Shown: positions 11,901 to 23,294 of the stretch, one piece after another
Position numbering within the stretch: the first letter of the stretch is position 1
Layout of the letters: every line of letters starts with the position of its first letter
Source: Clytia hemisphaerica
Lineage: Eukaryota > Cnidaria > Hydrozoa > Leptothecata > Clytiidae
Assembly: GCA_902728285.1 (NCBI GenBank)
Contig: CACVBU010000198.1
Location: forward strand, 124,001-188,000
Direction of reading: 5' to 3'
DNA: 64,000 bases
Translations under genes and position numbers: made by a program
Notes under the pieces: model-generated
The model's input: only the letters and a program-made list of their open reading frames with translations
Databases searched by the model: none
What the model was told of the DNA's origin: nothing

Positions 11901-14182
11901 TTTAATAAGAAACAAATGACTAATTTTAATAGATCGTCAATATTTGTGTTCTGAATGATTGTTTCATGGTCACGTCACATAGATATCAATTATAAATATG
12001 TTAAATGCACAACCGGGTAGGTCCATAAAAGTATCACTTGTTTTATTTTTTTTTATTTTTTGTAATAGCTATTCCGCGGAATATGATTTTTTATTATATA
12101 TTATTTTATTGCCCCCGCAGGAGCGTAGCGACGAGGAGGCACTCATAGTTTCACGCATAGATATTGGACTGGAATCTCAAAAATTTGCGAATTGTTTTGT
12201 TGTTGTTGTCGCGTAAGCATTTCCGTAGTTAGTCTCTTCCGTAAATGTTCGGTTTTTTCCGGGACGGTAGTATACATATTTTCATATTACGTTATATGGT
12301 ATTATCATTATTACATATTACAATTTTAGTTTTGATTTAGCTTTGAAAAGCTGAAGCGAGTGTTATAAATGCAAATCAAAACAGTGTATGATATAACACG
12401 AATTACAATATTACTTGTGCAAATCAAAACAAACAAAATGGCAGACTGGTTATGATGATGCTGAGCTGATTCATTGACTAGAAAAAGTGTTTTGTATGTC
12501 AAATTTTGTTTCTTGTTTTTGAAACTGAATTCTAACTACTGTAATTTAGTCAGAAGTTCACTTCAGCAATGATTTCAATTCTTTTTCCAGAATCTTTAAA
12601 GAAATTTGCTTAAGTTTTCAAATGTACATTTGATATTTTTGTTCAAACTCTAATTTATTTTTGTCTGTCATTTTATTGATAACTACCTTAATCGCACGAT
12701 GGGTTATTTTTTCTTATTTGGCACGCCCTCAAAGAGAGCAATTAATCGTTAATTGCATCCTGTAGAGAGCAATTAATCGTTAATCACACTCTTCAATGCC
12801 GCGCCAATGTTTACAAAATTGATTTTAATGTTTTTTTTACTTTTTTTTTGCATCGAACGTTTTGATTGCATTCGAAATTTATTTTGTGAGAAAGAAATTT
12901 TATCAACAATAATAAAAGAAAGACACAAAGAGAAGAGAAAAATATAAAACTCTTAGTGTAATTTCTGTAATTCACTTTCCTAACTGGGAAAAAGTAGTGA
13001 AAGCCATTGTGCGATTAGCTCGTAATCACATAATAACTCGTACAATTCGAAAATTGCACTCGTGATTTTTTTTGTTTCGAATTTTCCTCGTCCTTTCGGA
13101 CTCGGAAAATTAATAACAAAAAAATCACTCGTGCAATTATATTCGAATTGCACTCGTTATCATGTGATTACATATACTTATTGTTTATAGGGCTTCTTGA
13201 GCTTTAAATACCATCATATGGTCGTAACTCGAGAAAGTCCTTCTTAACTTTAGTAAAACAACCGGCAAAGTACAAAAAAGATGAATGTACGCATATGTAA
13301 AGTTGAATATCCAAACGTGGTTGACTTTTTCTTGCTCTTCAAAATAATTTACCTCACTTAGAGTGTTTTTACGTCTTTTCAGTGTGGTAAATCTTTTTCA
13401 AAAACCTGAAAAAAGTTTGTTTACTCGTTAAACTTTACATGCGCACGTTAAACTTTTTCATGCAGTTGTGATAGCCTAAATAACTTACGCTCCAGTGGTT
13501 TGGTGAAATAGCTCCAAATTCTGGCTTTCTAAGTTAGGAGAGACCTTCCCGAAGGCATTTAACGGTGGTTAGACTAGGTACACAGACAGTCATACAGAAA
13601 CACCATAAAGGGAAAGTATATCGCTAGCTATAAACTCAAAAAGTTTAGCTTCCTGAAGGCACGTCTCTTCATTGTCTGCGCTGCGATCAGCTTGGAGAAA
13701 AGATTGCATCATGAAAAAGGACTCTGCACTTGAAAAGAAATTTAGGCGTGTCGTGGAATAGAAATTATGATTGACAGTTTGACCACATGACCAGTAGGGT
13801 CACGTGGATATATAAATAGTGCGACATTTATAATCGGCGCAATTTAACTTTTCTCGACTGTACGTCTGAATGAACCACAATGGCATTCCTTTACTTTTCT
13901 TTTGACCAACAACATAGAAGATTTTGCTTGAGAAGTGCAATCACAGCGTACGCTAGTGGAGCCCGGGCCTTAACTAGGATAAGTGAGTTTCTATTTCACC
14001 CAACTTAAGATGGCGCAGAACTTTTTGATAAATTTTATACGTAGTATCCTCTTGACTAATTGTTTATTAGGCAAAGTAGCAATAGAAAAATGTTGAAATA
14101 TAGCAGCCAATAAAAAAAAAGCAAGCTATTTCTGATTGGTTACCTTGTGGATTTATTCACTGCATATGTCCATATAAATGAG

Positions 14183-14277
<95 letters not shown>

Positions 14278-17200
14278 TTAAATCAATCAATTATTCCTGA
14301 TTATTTTTTAATGTTTAATCTTTAAAGCATTAAAGCTTTATAACTGCATGACATGATCTTTATGTGGGGGCATTTAGTGAAAGCTATGACTAGTTATAAT
14401 AATAATCTTTCTCTTTTATAACCCCTGAGGGTATATCTATGTACATAATCATCCATAATCACCCATAATCACCTATAATCAGCAATTGGCTACTACCTCA
14501 TCTCATTGGCTGTTTTTTCGTATATAAAGGAATGCACTCGCTTGTGAAGTCATTCTAATACACCTTTCCCGGGGTGGTGTTTGGGATTTTATGTTTGAGT
14601 GTTTCCCTTAGATATAACTAAGATAGAACTAGATTAATTATATCTCACAGAAAATTTGACCGGCTAAAAACGCCGGTACGACCAAGCAATCGTCCGTACG
14701 GGGACGTCCTGCAGCGTACCTTGCGCGGCCCGTAGCCCGGCGACCGGTAACGGTGGAGTGATGAAATTTGGCATGCTTCCCCCCTTCGATATGCTTGACG
14801 TCTCCAGAAAGTTTCAAGTCGTGAGACCTACCCAGTCCGGCGCTAGGGGAGGGGGTCATTCACAGTCCCGTACGGGTCCTTTACGGTCTTATAGCGCCCT
14901 TCCGTCAACTTTTAAAATATCAAAACCTGGTCAAAAATTGGGACTTTGACCCGAACCGTGGATGTGGAGCATGCATGGAGCCATGGAGTGCTTTTTCGGG
15001 AACTTTTTCTGGCTATTATGTAATTCTATTTCTAGTTCTATCTTAGTTATATAGGGAAACACTCAAACATAAAATCCCAAACAACACCCCGGGAAAGGTG
15101 TATTAGAATGATTTTACAAGCGAGTGCATTCCTTTACCGGGTGCGTCAGAAAAAACTTTGGACGTTTGGTGAGCCACTGGGACCGAGCAAAGTCTTTTTG
15201 AAACTCAAAACCACTTTTATTAGAAAGAGGATAGTATAACTTAAATTTTGAGGTATCATTCATTAAATTTGAAACAAAACTTTTTGAGATATTGCTATTT
15301 GAAAATTACTTATCAAAAAGAGCAAAAATGCATCAAAAACAGGTAATTAAATTTTTTCTCTTTTTTTCTATCTCTCTCTTTCTCTTTTGTTCTGATGTGC
15401 ACGTTTTTAACGATGTCATTAATGTTTCCACTGGGTAATAAAACATACCAGAGCGGGAGGGGGAATTTTGTAAAACACATTGAAAAATTTTATTTTGGTG
15501 AATTTTTGAGAGAATCTATCTGTGAAGAGTGTGATGTATGGAAAAAAATCTCTCTTTCTCAAAATGCCGCGACAACACTGTCTATTGTCACAACATTTTA
15601 ATTACCCATTTTTGACGTTTTTTTACACTTTTCGAAAAGTGAATTTTAACTTCAAAAGCTTATAACTTGAGAAATACTTTACCCAACTTAAAAAGCTATA
15701 CCTCAAAATTTAAGTTAGACTATCCTCTTTCTAATAAAAGGCGTTTTGTCTATACCCTATAACTATTAAAATACATCATTTCAGAAATAGACTTTGCTAA
15801 AGTAAAATATAACACGTTACTATATTATATGACATAAAGTGCCGCGTGATTAAGTAAAACGTTTGATGACAATAAACGAGTAGTAGGTGGTAGGCCCGTC
15901 AAATAATTAAATTTCTTGGAATTGAACCAACCTACTGATTCTGTATTTGTATCGAAAACCCTCGCTTTCGAAAGGATATCAGATTGTCTGCAATTTTTGC
16001 CTTTCGAAACCCTACTATGATCCTGAGTTACTGCTCAATATATTTTGATCCAATTAAACTCCTTTATATTATTCAAAACTTGTTACTTGAATTTGACTTG
16101 GAGTCATGGGATTTGCTGAGTGCCGTAAGTAAAAGACTAAAGATCTCAAACAATCTGATATTCATCGTAACGTTTATTGTTTTTTAGATATTTGTTAAAT
16201 GACATCGCGTATTCGTACAAATGCTTTTTTGCTTTTTTTCTTTAGTTCGTGAAGACCATCGCATCGCAAGCTCATCTGTGTCCGTTGCCACTGGCAACAC
16301 GACCAAGATATTGGGCATATGATTACGTCATGCGACTATACCCTTTACCCGATACGGTATGCTCTCCATCTCATGTCACTTCCCCTTTAAAACGATTTTT
16401 TGTCAGAAAATTGGAAAAGGGTGGGGGAAATCCTTTTTCGAAAATCCTTGGGGGATAATTGCTTAAAAGTCGGGGGGGGGAATATTCTGCGGGAGACTTT
16501 TATTTTTCTTCATTTGTTACGCAAAAAAATTAACATTTCAAGTTGTGACATTAACTTTTTATTCTTTACATAAAAAAACTTATCCATTTCATTCTGTGGA
16601 AGTTTTTTTCATTTTTTCATTGTATTTACGAAGATAACTTGAACACTCTCGGGTACCTAATAAGCCGGGGGCGGGGGGGTTGGAATAAAAATGTCCTGGG
16701 TGGAAATTTTTTGGAAAGGAGGCTAATACACCAGAATTAGGACAAAAGAGGGGAACTTTCAAAAACATTTTCCCAAAAATTAATTAGCGCGGGGGGGGGG
16801 GGCTATTAGGTACCCGAGAGTAGAAGCAGCAAAAAGTACAAACACACAAACAATTTAGAGGGGATTTTCATGAAATCTTAGGGGGGGGGGAATCTTTTTA
16901 AATTTTCAAGGGGGGGCAACCTGCCATGCCACTATGACTCCATAAAGATGGAAGCTAACGCACGGTGTTTTGCCAAACTTTCGAATTTTGTTAGTGAGCT
17001 CTCTTTGATTTACAGACATCATTTTCTTCGAACTTTCGACATTCATCGAATCTTCCATTAAGATAGCAATCCTTTCATTCTGCGCTTTAAAATCCAATCT
17101 CTTAGCGACAATATTAAAAGTAAGCCCATTTACCTACGAAGGTTTGGTACTTCATGGTCTAGCAATAAATCTTTCATCACCTTCCTTTGTGGAATTTGAT

Positions 17201-18192
17201 TCACCATATTTATTTTTCTTCAGGTCATTTGTGCTGATAAATTTGACGCGTATAACATTTCACATTGTGGCACAAACTTTGTCAACCCTGTAAGTTATTT
17301 TCTCCTTTCATTCAATTTGTTGTTCATTCATTCTGGACAATTAGATTTCTTTTAGTGCTTCACTGTCTCGTCACTCCTTATTAAGTGGTATGAGAAACGA
17401 AATGTATTTCATTCCGTTTGGAGACGAGTTTAAAATGACCTTAACAAGATATGAATAGGTTAAAGCATTCTTTTCAAGCAAAGAAGCGGGCGATGAAGTA
17501 CCACGCGCCACTGTTTGTCAAGGAACTGACCAAATCTCGAGGGTGTAATCCACTTCTCTGTAAGAGCAATACTTTCACACGTCTATCATAGTAAAGCATC
17601 CACTCGTTTCCACTTAACTTCATAAACAGAGATGCCTAGAGGCTTGTGAAATAAAAAAGTATATCCTATGTGCTTATCATGTGATCAGTTGTGAAATGTG
17701 TTTCTAAAAGAACCTGACACAACACAAACAATCCTACGATATGTACGAGTTATATTCCCCGGTAGATTTTGAATTTGACTGTGACTGTTTGCTCCACTTT
17801 CTTAGGGTTCGTTTGCGCGGAATGAATACTGTTTCAAAGTCTACTGGCCAGCTAACAAAGAGACTGAGGATTGGTAAGCAGCATGCTTTCTTCATATCTT
17901 TTCATATCATTTTGTTTTTCACCCAACCAATAGATCCCCTGGCTGTGAAAGTTTTAGCTGTTTTAGATCGAATTAGAATTGAAATCAGAAAGTTTCAAAG
18001 TTTCCTACAAAAATCAAATCCATTTTTGAACTTGGAAAGTTTCTAAATTTTAACATACCCTTAACATCTTTATGACCCTTCCCCCGGACGGAGATTTCAT
18101 TCATCTTTTGTAATGTTCGGGAAAGGAATTTCCGCGTTGATGACCTGTTTTATCTTATGTTGCATTTTTTTATGTTCAGCAAAATTGATTGA
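8914..18192 (+). CDS. POLE2: DNA polymerase epsilon subunit 2 (POLE2), 3' part, seven exons
   Basis: POLE2 is the B subunit of the leading-strand replicative polymerase epsilon: a nuclear scaffold with an inactive calcineurin-like phosphoesterase fold. Exons: 8914-9052, 9241-9415, 9548-9656, 16246-16356, 17224-17289, 17806-17873, 18180-18192. All phases agree and the junctions are GT/AG; the exons give 226 residues and a TGA. Family hallmarks in order: [35 protein letters not shown] then [25 protein letters not shown] then [33 protein letters not shown] and FKVYWP. The length matches the C-terminal 40 to 45% of the usual protein of about 530 residues. The N-terminal helical and OB-fold exons are not located. 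The first acceptor (CTTGAAG before GTG) is weak and sits 28 bp after a repeat element. The last exon of 13 bp (C-K-I-D-stop) fits in phase but is the least certain. Intron 3 is 6.6 kb. Confidence 0.9.
9657..10931 (+). other. POLE2 intron 3, first part; nothing recognised
   Basis: This intronic stretch has no convincing exon and no clear element before the second copy of the 1.1-kb repeat. The bases just before that copy (GGAATAGCTGTTCCGGCCGGAATATG, from about 10890) resemble those just after it (near 12066), so the repeat may have landed inside an older element. Confidence 0.4.
10932..12024. mobile_element. 1.1-kb repeat family, copy 2
   Basis: It has the same termini as copy 1 (GGACCTACCCCGGT and AACCGGGTAGGTCC) and the same two direct subunits of about 490 bp, with small indels. 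The length is 1093 bp against 1099 bp for copy 1. It lies in POLE2 intron 3. Confidence 0.7.
12025..13020 (+). other. POLE2 intron 3, middle; short direct repeats only
   Basis: I see no exon. AGAGAGCAATTAATCGTTAAT occurs twice about 40 bp apart (near 12733 and 12766). The rest is AT-rich. Confidence 0.4.
13021..13172. repeat. Foldback repeat with CACTCGTGATTTTTTT arms
   Basis: The left arm (CGTAATCACATAATAACTCG onward) and the right arm (ending CGTTATCATGTGATTACAT) are inverted copies of about 65 bp around a short TCGTCC centre. No coding. It is probably a small MITE within POLE2 intron 3. Confidence 0.65.
13173..14181 (+). other. POLE2 intron 3; TATA-like box and short open exon-like stretch
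   Basis: Most of this stretch is featureless. At 13801-13819 an E-box CACGTG is followed directly by TATATAAATAG, and 60 bp later an ATG in good context (CACAATGG, ATG at 13880) opens 34 codons that end at a strong donor (GTGAGT at 13984). The peptide is not recognised and no second exon was found, so this may be a nested first exon, part of a mobile element, or chance. Confidence 0.2.
14182..14291. repeat. (AATC)n tetranucleotide microsatellite
   Basis: About 23 nearly perfect copies of the 4-bp unit run from 14182 to 14275, followed by a few interrupted copies. It is likely to be length-variable between individuals. Confidence 0.95.
14525..15135. mobile_element. Foldback element with a GC-rich core
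   Basis: Arms of about 115 bp are inverted copies: the left starts TAAAGGAATGCACTCGCTTG at 14525, and the right ends with its complement at 15135. Both contain CTTTCCCGGGGTG-like and GTTTGAGTGTTTCCC-like sequence. Between them, 14660-14960 is clearly richer in G and C than its surroundings and has no open frame of note. The core does not match any RNA gene I know. It lies within POLE2 intron 3. Confidence 0.75.
15206..15749. mobile_element. Foldback MITE with AGAAAGAGGATAGT arms
   Basis: The left arm (CCACTTTTATTAGAAAGAGG, near 15210) is mirrored by the right arm (CCTCTTTCTAATAAAAGGCG, ending about 15743). The pairing extends through TAACTTAAATTTTGAGGTAT for a total arm of about 60 bp. The interior is AT-rich and non-coding. 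Confidence 0.7.
16645..16820. mobile_element. MITE with TIR CTCTCGGGTACCTAATA and G-runs
   Basis: The left end CTCTCGGGTACCTAATAAGC and the right end GCTATTAGGTACCCGAGAG are inverted copies with one mismatch, each followed internally by a long G-run on this strand. It sits in POLE2 intron 4. It is one of several elements here with G/C homopolymers next to the termini (compare 30097, 53558 and 58805). Confidence 0.75.
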
Positions 18193-19265
18193 TGAATGGG
18201 GGTTCGTTGTAATGGGAGGCGTTGAAGGAGATTGACAGAGGGTTGTCCATTTCATGGATGATTGAGTGTGGTCAAACGGAGCCTCTCATTTTCTCCTCGA
18301 CCGAGGTGCCACCAAATGGCCTTCTTCGACATTTGGACGTTGGACTTTTCCAATTTACATCATTTCTATCGAACAATTTGTGGACTGTGGAAATGGCCTG
18401 ACGATCAACCCCATGAAATTTTGCGAAGAGAAAAATCTTTTAATCAACAAGACACATTGACAATGTGTGAAGTCTATGGTCTTGTTCTAAATACAGACAT
18501 TTTGTTTTGTTTTGAGGGAGTCTAGTTTCATGCCGACTTTTCAAGTGTGCTTATTTTTATCCCATTTTTTTAAAGGAGTGTTACAGCAAAAAAAAAACGA
18601 AACAAATAGTGTCTTATCATTTCACTTCGTCTTCGCTTTGAATTTAAGAATTAGCATTACAAATCAAACTGGACTTTGCTGGTCTGCCTAGGAAATATAT
18701 TTTGGCATGTGTGAAAGATTTTAACATCCATGTTATATGATTTTGTGATGTATATGATAATACATGCTGATAATCTTCAAATACTCGAAAGAAAGGCAAT
18801 ACATTTTAAATTGATTTGACTCGTGAATACAGTATTAATAGAAAGTGCTCCCAAGGATCTTACATCTGTACAAATAGCGTCGTGTCTTATTGCCGTGTTT
18901 TGAAATAACCATCTCAAGAAAAAGTACCAGCTTCTTCAAAGAATCAAATTCCATCCATCAACTGAATCTACAATTTTTTAATTATAACTTTCTTAATCAA
19001 GTCTAAGTTGAAGGTGATAACCACATAAGCTCAGATGAGATGAAGAAATATTTATGAACAGTTTTAGCATCGTTTTCATAGGATAAGGGTTTTATTGTCA
19101 TAGAATCCTCTACAACAAAGATTCTTCAAAAATTGCGATCACTGGGAAGTGGAGGGAGAGAGAATCTTTCTGGCGGTTTTCCTTCTCTTTTTCAACAGTA
19201 TCAACGACCTGTAGAGCAATGGTACGTATAAGGCATAAGATATTAACCACTCAGAATATTGAAAC
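18193..19265 (+). other. POLE2 3' flank; no clear poly(A) signal
   Basis: This is the presumed 3' UTR and intergenic DNA after the proposed POLE2 stop. No AATAAA is evident soon after the stop. Open stretches near 18262-18525 in two frames do not resemble any protein I know. Confidence 0.4.
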
Positions 19266-19424
19266 TACCTTATCGGGGAAAACTTCGTCGGGGAAAAGTG
19301 ACGAAATTTTGGCCAAGTGACGAATGTTCTTCCCCGGCCTTAATGCGTTTACCAACTACCAGCAAGTGACGAATTTTTTTCCCCGACGAAAATTTTCCCC
19401 GACGAAGTTTTCCCCGATAAGGTA
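19266..19424. mobile_element. Short MITE, TIR CCTTATCGGGGAAAACTTCG, TA target
   Basis: The outer 35 bp or so are inverted copies: CTTATCGGGGAAAACTTCGT at the left and its complement, ending CCCCGATAAGG, at the right. TA flanks both sides (19266-19267, 19423-19424). The interior repeats the word GTGACGAA. The tip CCTTA is shared with the MITE at 42742-43220, suggesting related transposase specificity. Confidence 0.8.
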
Positions 19425-20290
19425 CTCCTGGGTAGTTAAAAGGGTCCTTAAGGAAATTATTTTTAATAAGAACTTATATGTCGGTGTTTTTTTTTTGAAT
19501 GACTTTTCAGAGATCTTTAAAATCAACTTTTTCGCGATATCTTCTTCAATCTAAGGATTTTTTGGACCTTATCTTCAGAAATGACGTATTTTTCCACGAG
19601 GATTCTAATTATATAGGTTTCGGAGTAATATAATTTGGGATGAAACATTCCAGAAAATCGAGACTTTCTGATTTTTTCTAAAGCAATTCTTTAATAAAAC
19701 GGTTTTATTATCCAAACTCTACGGAAACCTTTTGTTGATAGCATGAATTTTCAAATTTAAATTTAAGGAGTAGAAAAAAAAGGATGAAGAATTGAACGAT
19801 TTTCGATTCAGGGTGACATAAAAAGTGGAATATTTCATCCTATGCCACTCTTTCGCTCTTTCGGTCAATATATCGCTATTTTCGATCCCTACCTGGGACT
19901 CGTAGAGGTTAAAAAGGGTACTCTGACCAGCGGTGTGCATCCCCGTAAACCATTTTACCCTAGTACCCCGCCCCCCGGGTTTTTTCGTCTAAAATGGAAT
20001 CCATGACCGCAGCTCGATGCTCGTTGCAACAGGAAATCCCTGATAGTCCTGATATTACCTACCTAGAAATTTACAGAAGTAAAAACAAATAACATCGTCC
20101 TACCAAGAAACTAATAAAAAAGTCTCTTGGTCCCACTTCGCCCTCTGCCTGGGGGTTTTGGGGTTTTATTGGAGCCTTTCGTATTTCAACATAGCAACGA
20201 AAGTATGCATAGTTTGCATGATAGTATGCGTAAAGTAAGTCATCATAGAAAAATAATTCTCATAGAATAGAAAGAGAAACTGGCAAGCTT
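19425..20290. other. Intergenic; one C/G-run remnant
   Basis: No gene was seen. Around 19930-19985, a stretch ending CCCTAGTACCCCG plus a C/G run resembles one end of the G-run MITEs (compare 30097-30320 and about 35865-35895). Confidence 0.35.
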
Positions 20291-20405
20291 GCAATGTATG
20301 AGATGCTGAAATCGTCGGATTTTTCAGTCGGAAAATGAAACCGTCGGATTTTTTAGTCATGTATTATTTTAGTTGAAATGATTCTTAGAGCTAATATAAT
20401 AATTC

Positions 20406-21645
20406 TTTAGTTCCATAGTTCCATAGTTCTATAGTTCTATAGTTTGTTAGTTCCATAGTTCTCTAGTTCTATAGTTCTACAGTTCCTTATCTAGTTCTAG
20501 TCTTTGTTTCTTAGTTCTGTAGTTTCTATAGTTCTCTGGTGTCTTAGTTCTATAGTTCTCTAGTTCATCGTTCTATAGTTCTTTGGTTCTTATTCTGTAG
20601 TTCTGTAGATAGTTCTAGTTCTGTAGTTCTGTAGTTCTATAGTTTCTCTGGTGTCTTAGTTCTATAGTTCTCTAGTTCTATAGTTCTCTAGTTCTATAGT
20701 TCTATAGTTCTTTGGTTACTTAGTTCTGTAGTTCTGTAGTTCTATAGTTCTTTGGTTTCTTAGTTCTGTAGTTCTGTAGTTCTATAGTTCTCTGGTGTCT
20801 TAGTTCTATAGTTCTCTAGTTCTATAGTTCTATAGTTCTTTGGTTTCTTAGTTTAGTTTCTGTGTTCTATAGTTCTCTGGTGTCTTAGTTCTATAGTTCT
20901 CTAGTTCCATAGTTCTATAGTTCTTTGGTTTCTTAGTTCTGTAGTTCTGTAGTTCTATAGTTCTCTGGTTTCTTAGTTCACTGGTTCTTTGGTTCTCTGG
21001 TTCATGGTTTACTGGTTCATGGTTCTTTGGTTCATGGTTCACTGGTTTTTTTGGTTCGTGGTTCTTTGGTTCACTGGTTCGTGGTTCTTTGGTTCGTGGT
21101 TCTTTGGTTCACTGGTTCATGGTTCTCTGGTTCATGGTTCACTGGTTCACTGGTTCTTTGGTTCGTGGTTCTTTGGTTCGTGGTTCTTTGGTTCACTGGT
21201 TCATGGTTCTCTGGTTCATGGTTCACTGGTTCACTGGTTCACTGGTTCTTTGGTTCGTGGTTCTTTAGTTCTTTGGTTCGTGGTTCTTTGGTTCGTGGTT
21301 CTTTGGTTCACTGGTTCTTTAGTTCACTGGTTCATGGTTCTCTGGTTCGTGGTTCTTTGGTTCACTGGTTCACTGGTTCATGGTTTCTTTTGTTCGTGGT
21401 TCTTTGGTTCGTGGTTCTTTGGTTCGTGGTTCGTGGTTCGTGGTTCTTTTGTTCATGATTCACTGGTTCTTTGGTTCACTGGTTCATGGTTCTCTGGTTC
21501 GTGGTTCTCTGGTTCATGGTTCACTGGTTCACTGGTTCTTTGGTTCGTGGTTCTTTGGTTCTTTGGTACGTGGTTCTTTGGTTCGCTGGTTCTTTGGTTC
21601 ACTGGTTCCTGGTTCTCTGGTTCACTGGTTCTCTGGTTCATGGTA
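20406..21645. repeat. Left tandem array: AGTTCTAT then GGTTCACT units
   Basis: From 20406 to about 20960 the unit is AGTT(C)TAT or AGTTCTCT with occasional CTTTGGTTTCTT interruptions. From about 20970 to 21645 it is GGTTCACT, GGTTCATG, GGTTCGTG and GGTTCTTT in mixed order. The period is 7-9 bp. Higher-order blocks of several units recur, for example around 21110 and 21195, which points to unequal exchange or slippage. Confidence 0.95.
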
Positions 21646-21785
21646 TTTAGAGGAAACTAACTTTTGCGAAAAAATATTACTTACGAAAATGGAAAAAAAG
21701 TGATGGGTCATCGAAATTATTTCTTGCCAGGATTAATATTTATGGTCTTTAAAATCGAAATTTTCCCTTTCTTAATCGAAACTAC

Positions 21786-21835
21786 CTTAAGGGAAGAAAT
21801 TTTCGCAGAATTTAATTTAATTTCAGACTCGAAAC
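21786..21835. mobile_element. Single-end MITE remnant (TACCTTAAGGGAAGAAATTT)
   Basis: The sequence matches the left tip of the MITE at 42742-43220, including the TA, but no opposite end is present. It lies in the centre of the foldback element, so it was either captured or truncated there. Confidence 0.6.
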
Positions 21836-21855
21836 TATATAATCCAATTTCCCAG

Positions 21856-22072
21856 CGATTCGAGATCCAACGATCCAACGATCTAGCGATCAAAACATCC
21901 AACGATCCAAGGACTCGGCGATCCAATTATCCAACGATCCAATGACATAATAATCCAACGATCCAATGATCCAACAATCCAATGATCCAATGATCCAACA
22001 ATCCAGCGATCCAAACACCCAACGATCCAATGATTCAGCGATCCAACAATTCAATGATCCAACGATCCAACC
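21856..22072. repeat. GATCCAAYG tandem array
   Basis: Roughly 20 imperfect copies of a 8-10 bp unit (GATCCAACG, GATCCAATG) occupy the centre between the two inverted arrays. It differs in word from its neighbours, so the array type switches sharply at 22073. Confidence 0.85.
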
Positions 22073-23005
22073 AGCATGAACCAGTGAACCAGTGAACCAG
22101 TGAACCAAAGAACCAAAGAACCAGTGAACCAAAGAACCAGAGAACCAGAGAACCAGTGAACCAGAGAACCAGAGAACCATGAACCAGAGAACCATGAACC
22201 AAAGAACCAGAGAACCAGTGAACCATGAACCAATGAACTAAGAAACCAGAGAACTAGAGAACTAGAGAACTATAGAACTAACAAACCACGAACCAGAGAA
22301 CCATTGAACCATGAACCAGAGAACCATGAACCACGAACCAGTGAACTATGAACCAGAGAACCAGAGAACCAGAGAACCAGTGAACCAGGAACCATGAACA
22401 GAGAACCAAACCAGTGAACCAGAACCAAACCAGTGAACCAGTGAACCAGAGAACCATGAACCATTGAACCATGAACCAGTGAACCAGAACCATGAACCAG
22501 AGAACCAACCAGAGAACCAGTGAACCATGAACCAAGAACCAGTGAACCAGTGAACCAGAGAACCAGTGAACCATGAACCAGTGAACCAGAGAACCATGAA
22601 CCATGAACCAGAGAACCATGAACCAGAACCATGAACCATGAACCAAACCAGAACCAGAACTATAGAGAACTATAGAATAACGGAACTAGAGAACTAGAGA
22701 AAACAACCAGGAATATAGAACTAGGAACTATGGAACTACAAACATGAACCAATGAACTAAGAAACCAGAGAACTATAGAACTATAGAACTAACAAACCAG
22801 CGAACTATAGAACTATGGAACTATGGAACTAACAAACTATAGAACTATAGAACTATGGAACTATGGAACTAACAAACTATAGAACTATAGAACTATGGAA
22901 CTAACAAACCAAAGAACTATAGAACTATGGAACTATGGAACTAACAAACTATAGAACTATAGAACTATGGAACTAACAAACTATAGAACTATAGAACTAT
23001 AGAAT
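22073..23005. repeat. Right tandem array: GAACCAGT then ATAGAACT units
   Basis: This is the reverse complement of the left array type, in mirrored order: GAACCAGA, GAACCAGT and GAACCAT units (22073-22650), then GAACTATA and GAACTAAC units (22650-23005). The array is about 25% shorter than the left one. Confidence 0.95.
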
Positions 23006-23294
23006 CTGCCTAGGATACGTCTTGTTTTTCCGACAAAAATATCCGACGATTTCAGTATTTCATATATTGCAACATTACCGAGAAACTTCTTAAAACGACA
23101 TTTTTTTGAACAATTAATTAATTGTTTCTGAGTGAATTATCTCTTACTGTGCATGCGCCGTAGAGCGGTGATAATGAAATCAATAGAGGAGTTGCTTTCA
23201 TAAACGAGAACATGCCATTTGACTGATGATTGAGAAATATTTTTTGATTTCTAGCGTGACTAACATTTTCTACAGAGGGTATCAAAAAGTCGAA

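Larger units (their letters stand above)
20291..23070. mobile_element. Foldback (FB-like) element built of mirrored tandem arrays
   Basis: The left tip (GCAATGTATGAGATGCTGAA, then ATCGTCGGAT) and the right tip (its near-complement, ending at 23070) form an inverted repeat of about 45 bp. Inside, the order is mirrored. On the left come AGTTCTAT-type 8-bp units, then GGTTCACT-type units. A centre of GATCCAA units follows. On the right come AGTGAACC-type units, then ATAGAACT-type units. Long terminal inverted repeats made of tandem repeats are the signature of foldback elements such as Drosophila FB. No transposase is encoded. The right tip lies 225 bp upstream of the zinc-transporter ATG. Long open frames across the arrays are artefacts of the 8-bp period. 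Confidence 0.7.

Noticed and set aside
14640..14960. Structured RNA gene in the GC-rich core of the foldback
   Set aside because: No match to tRNA, 5S or spliceosomal RNA features that I can recognise; kept only as a finding.
18262..18525. Alternative POLE2 terminal exon or small gene
   Set aside because: Two overlapping frames are open, neither resembles the POLE2 end, and the short exon at 18180-18192 fits phase and length better.
20848..22646. Long open frames in several frames, such as a 223-residue W/F/G/S-rich one at 20989-21660
   Set aside because: They are products of the 7-9 bp tandem units; both strands and several frames are open at once with the same repeated residues, and no start context or exon structure fits.
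20406..23005. CRISPR-like repeat arrays
   Set aside because: The units are 7-9 bp with no unique spacers, and the DNA is eukaryotic.
23226..23294. Upstream in-frame ATG for the ZIP gene
   Set aside because: Starting there would bury the signal peptide behind 23 residues; a splice acceptor at 23275 also suggests that the upstream part is intronic.
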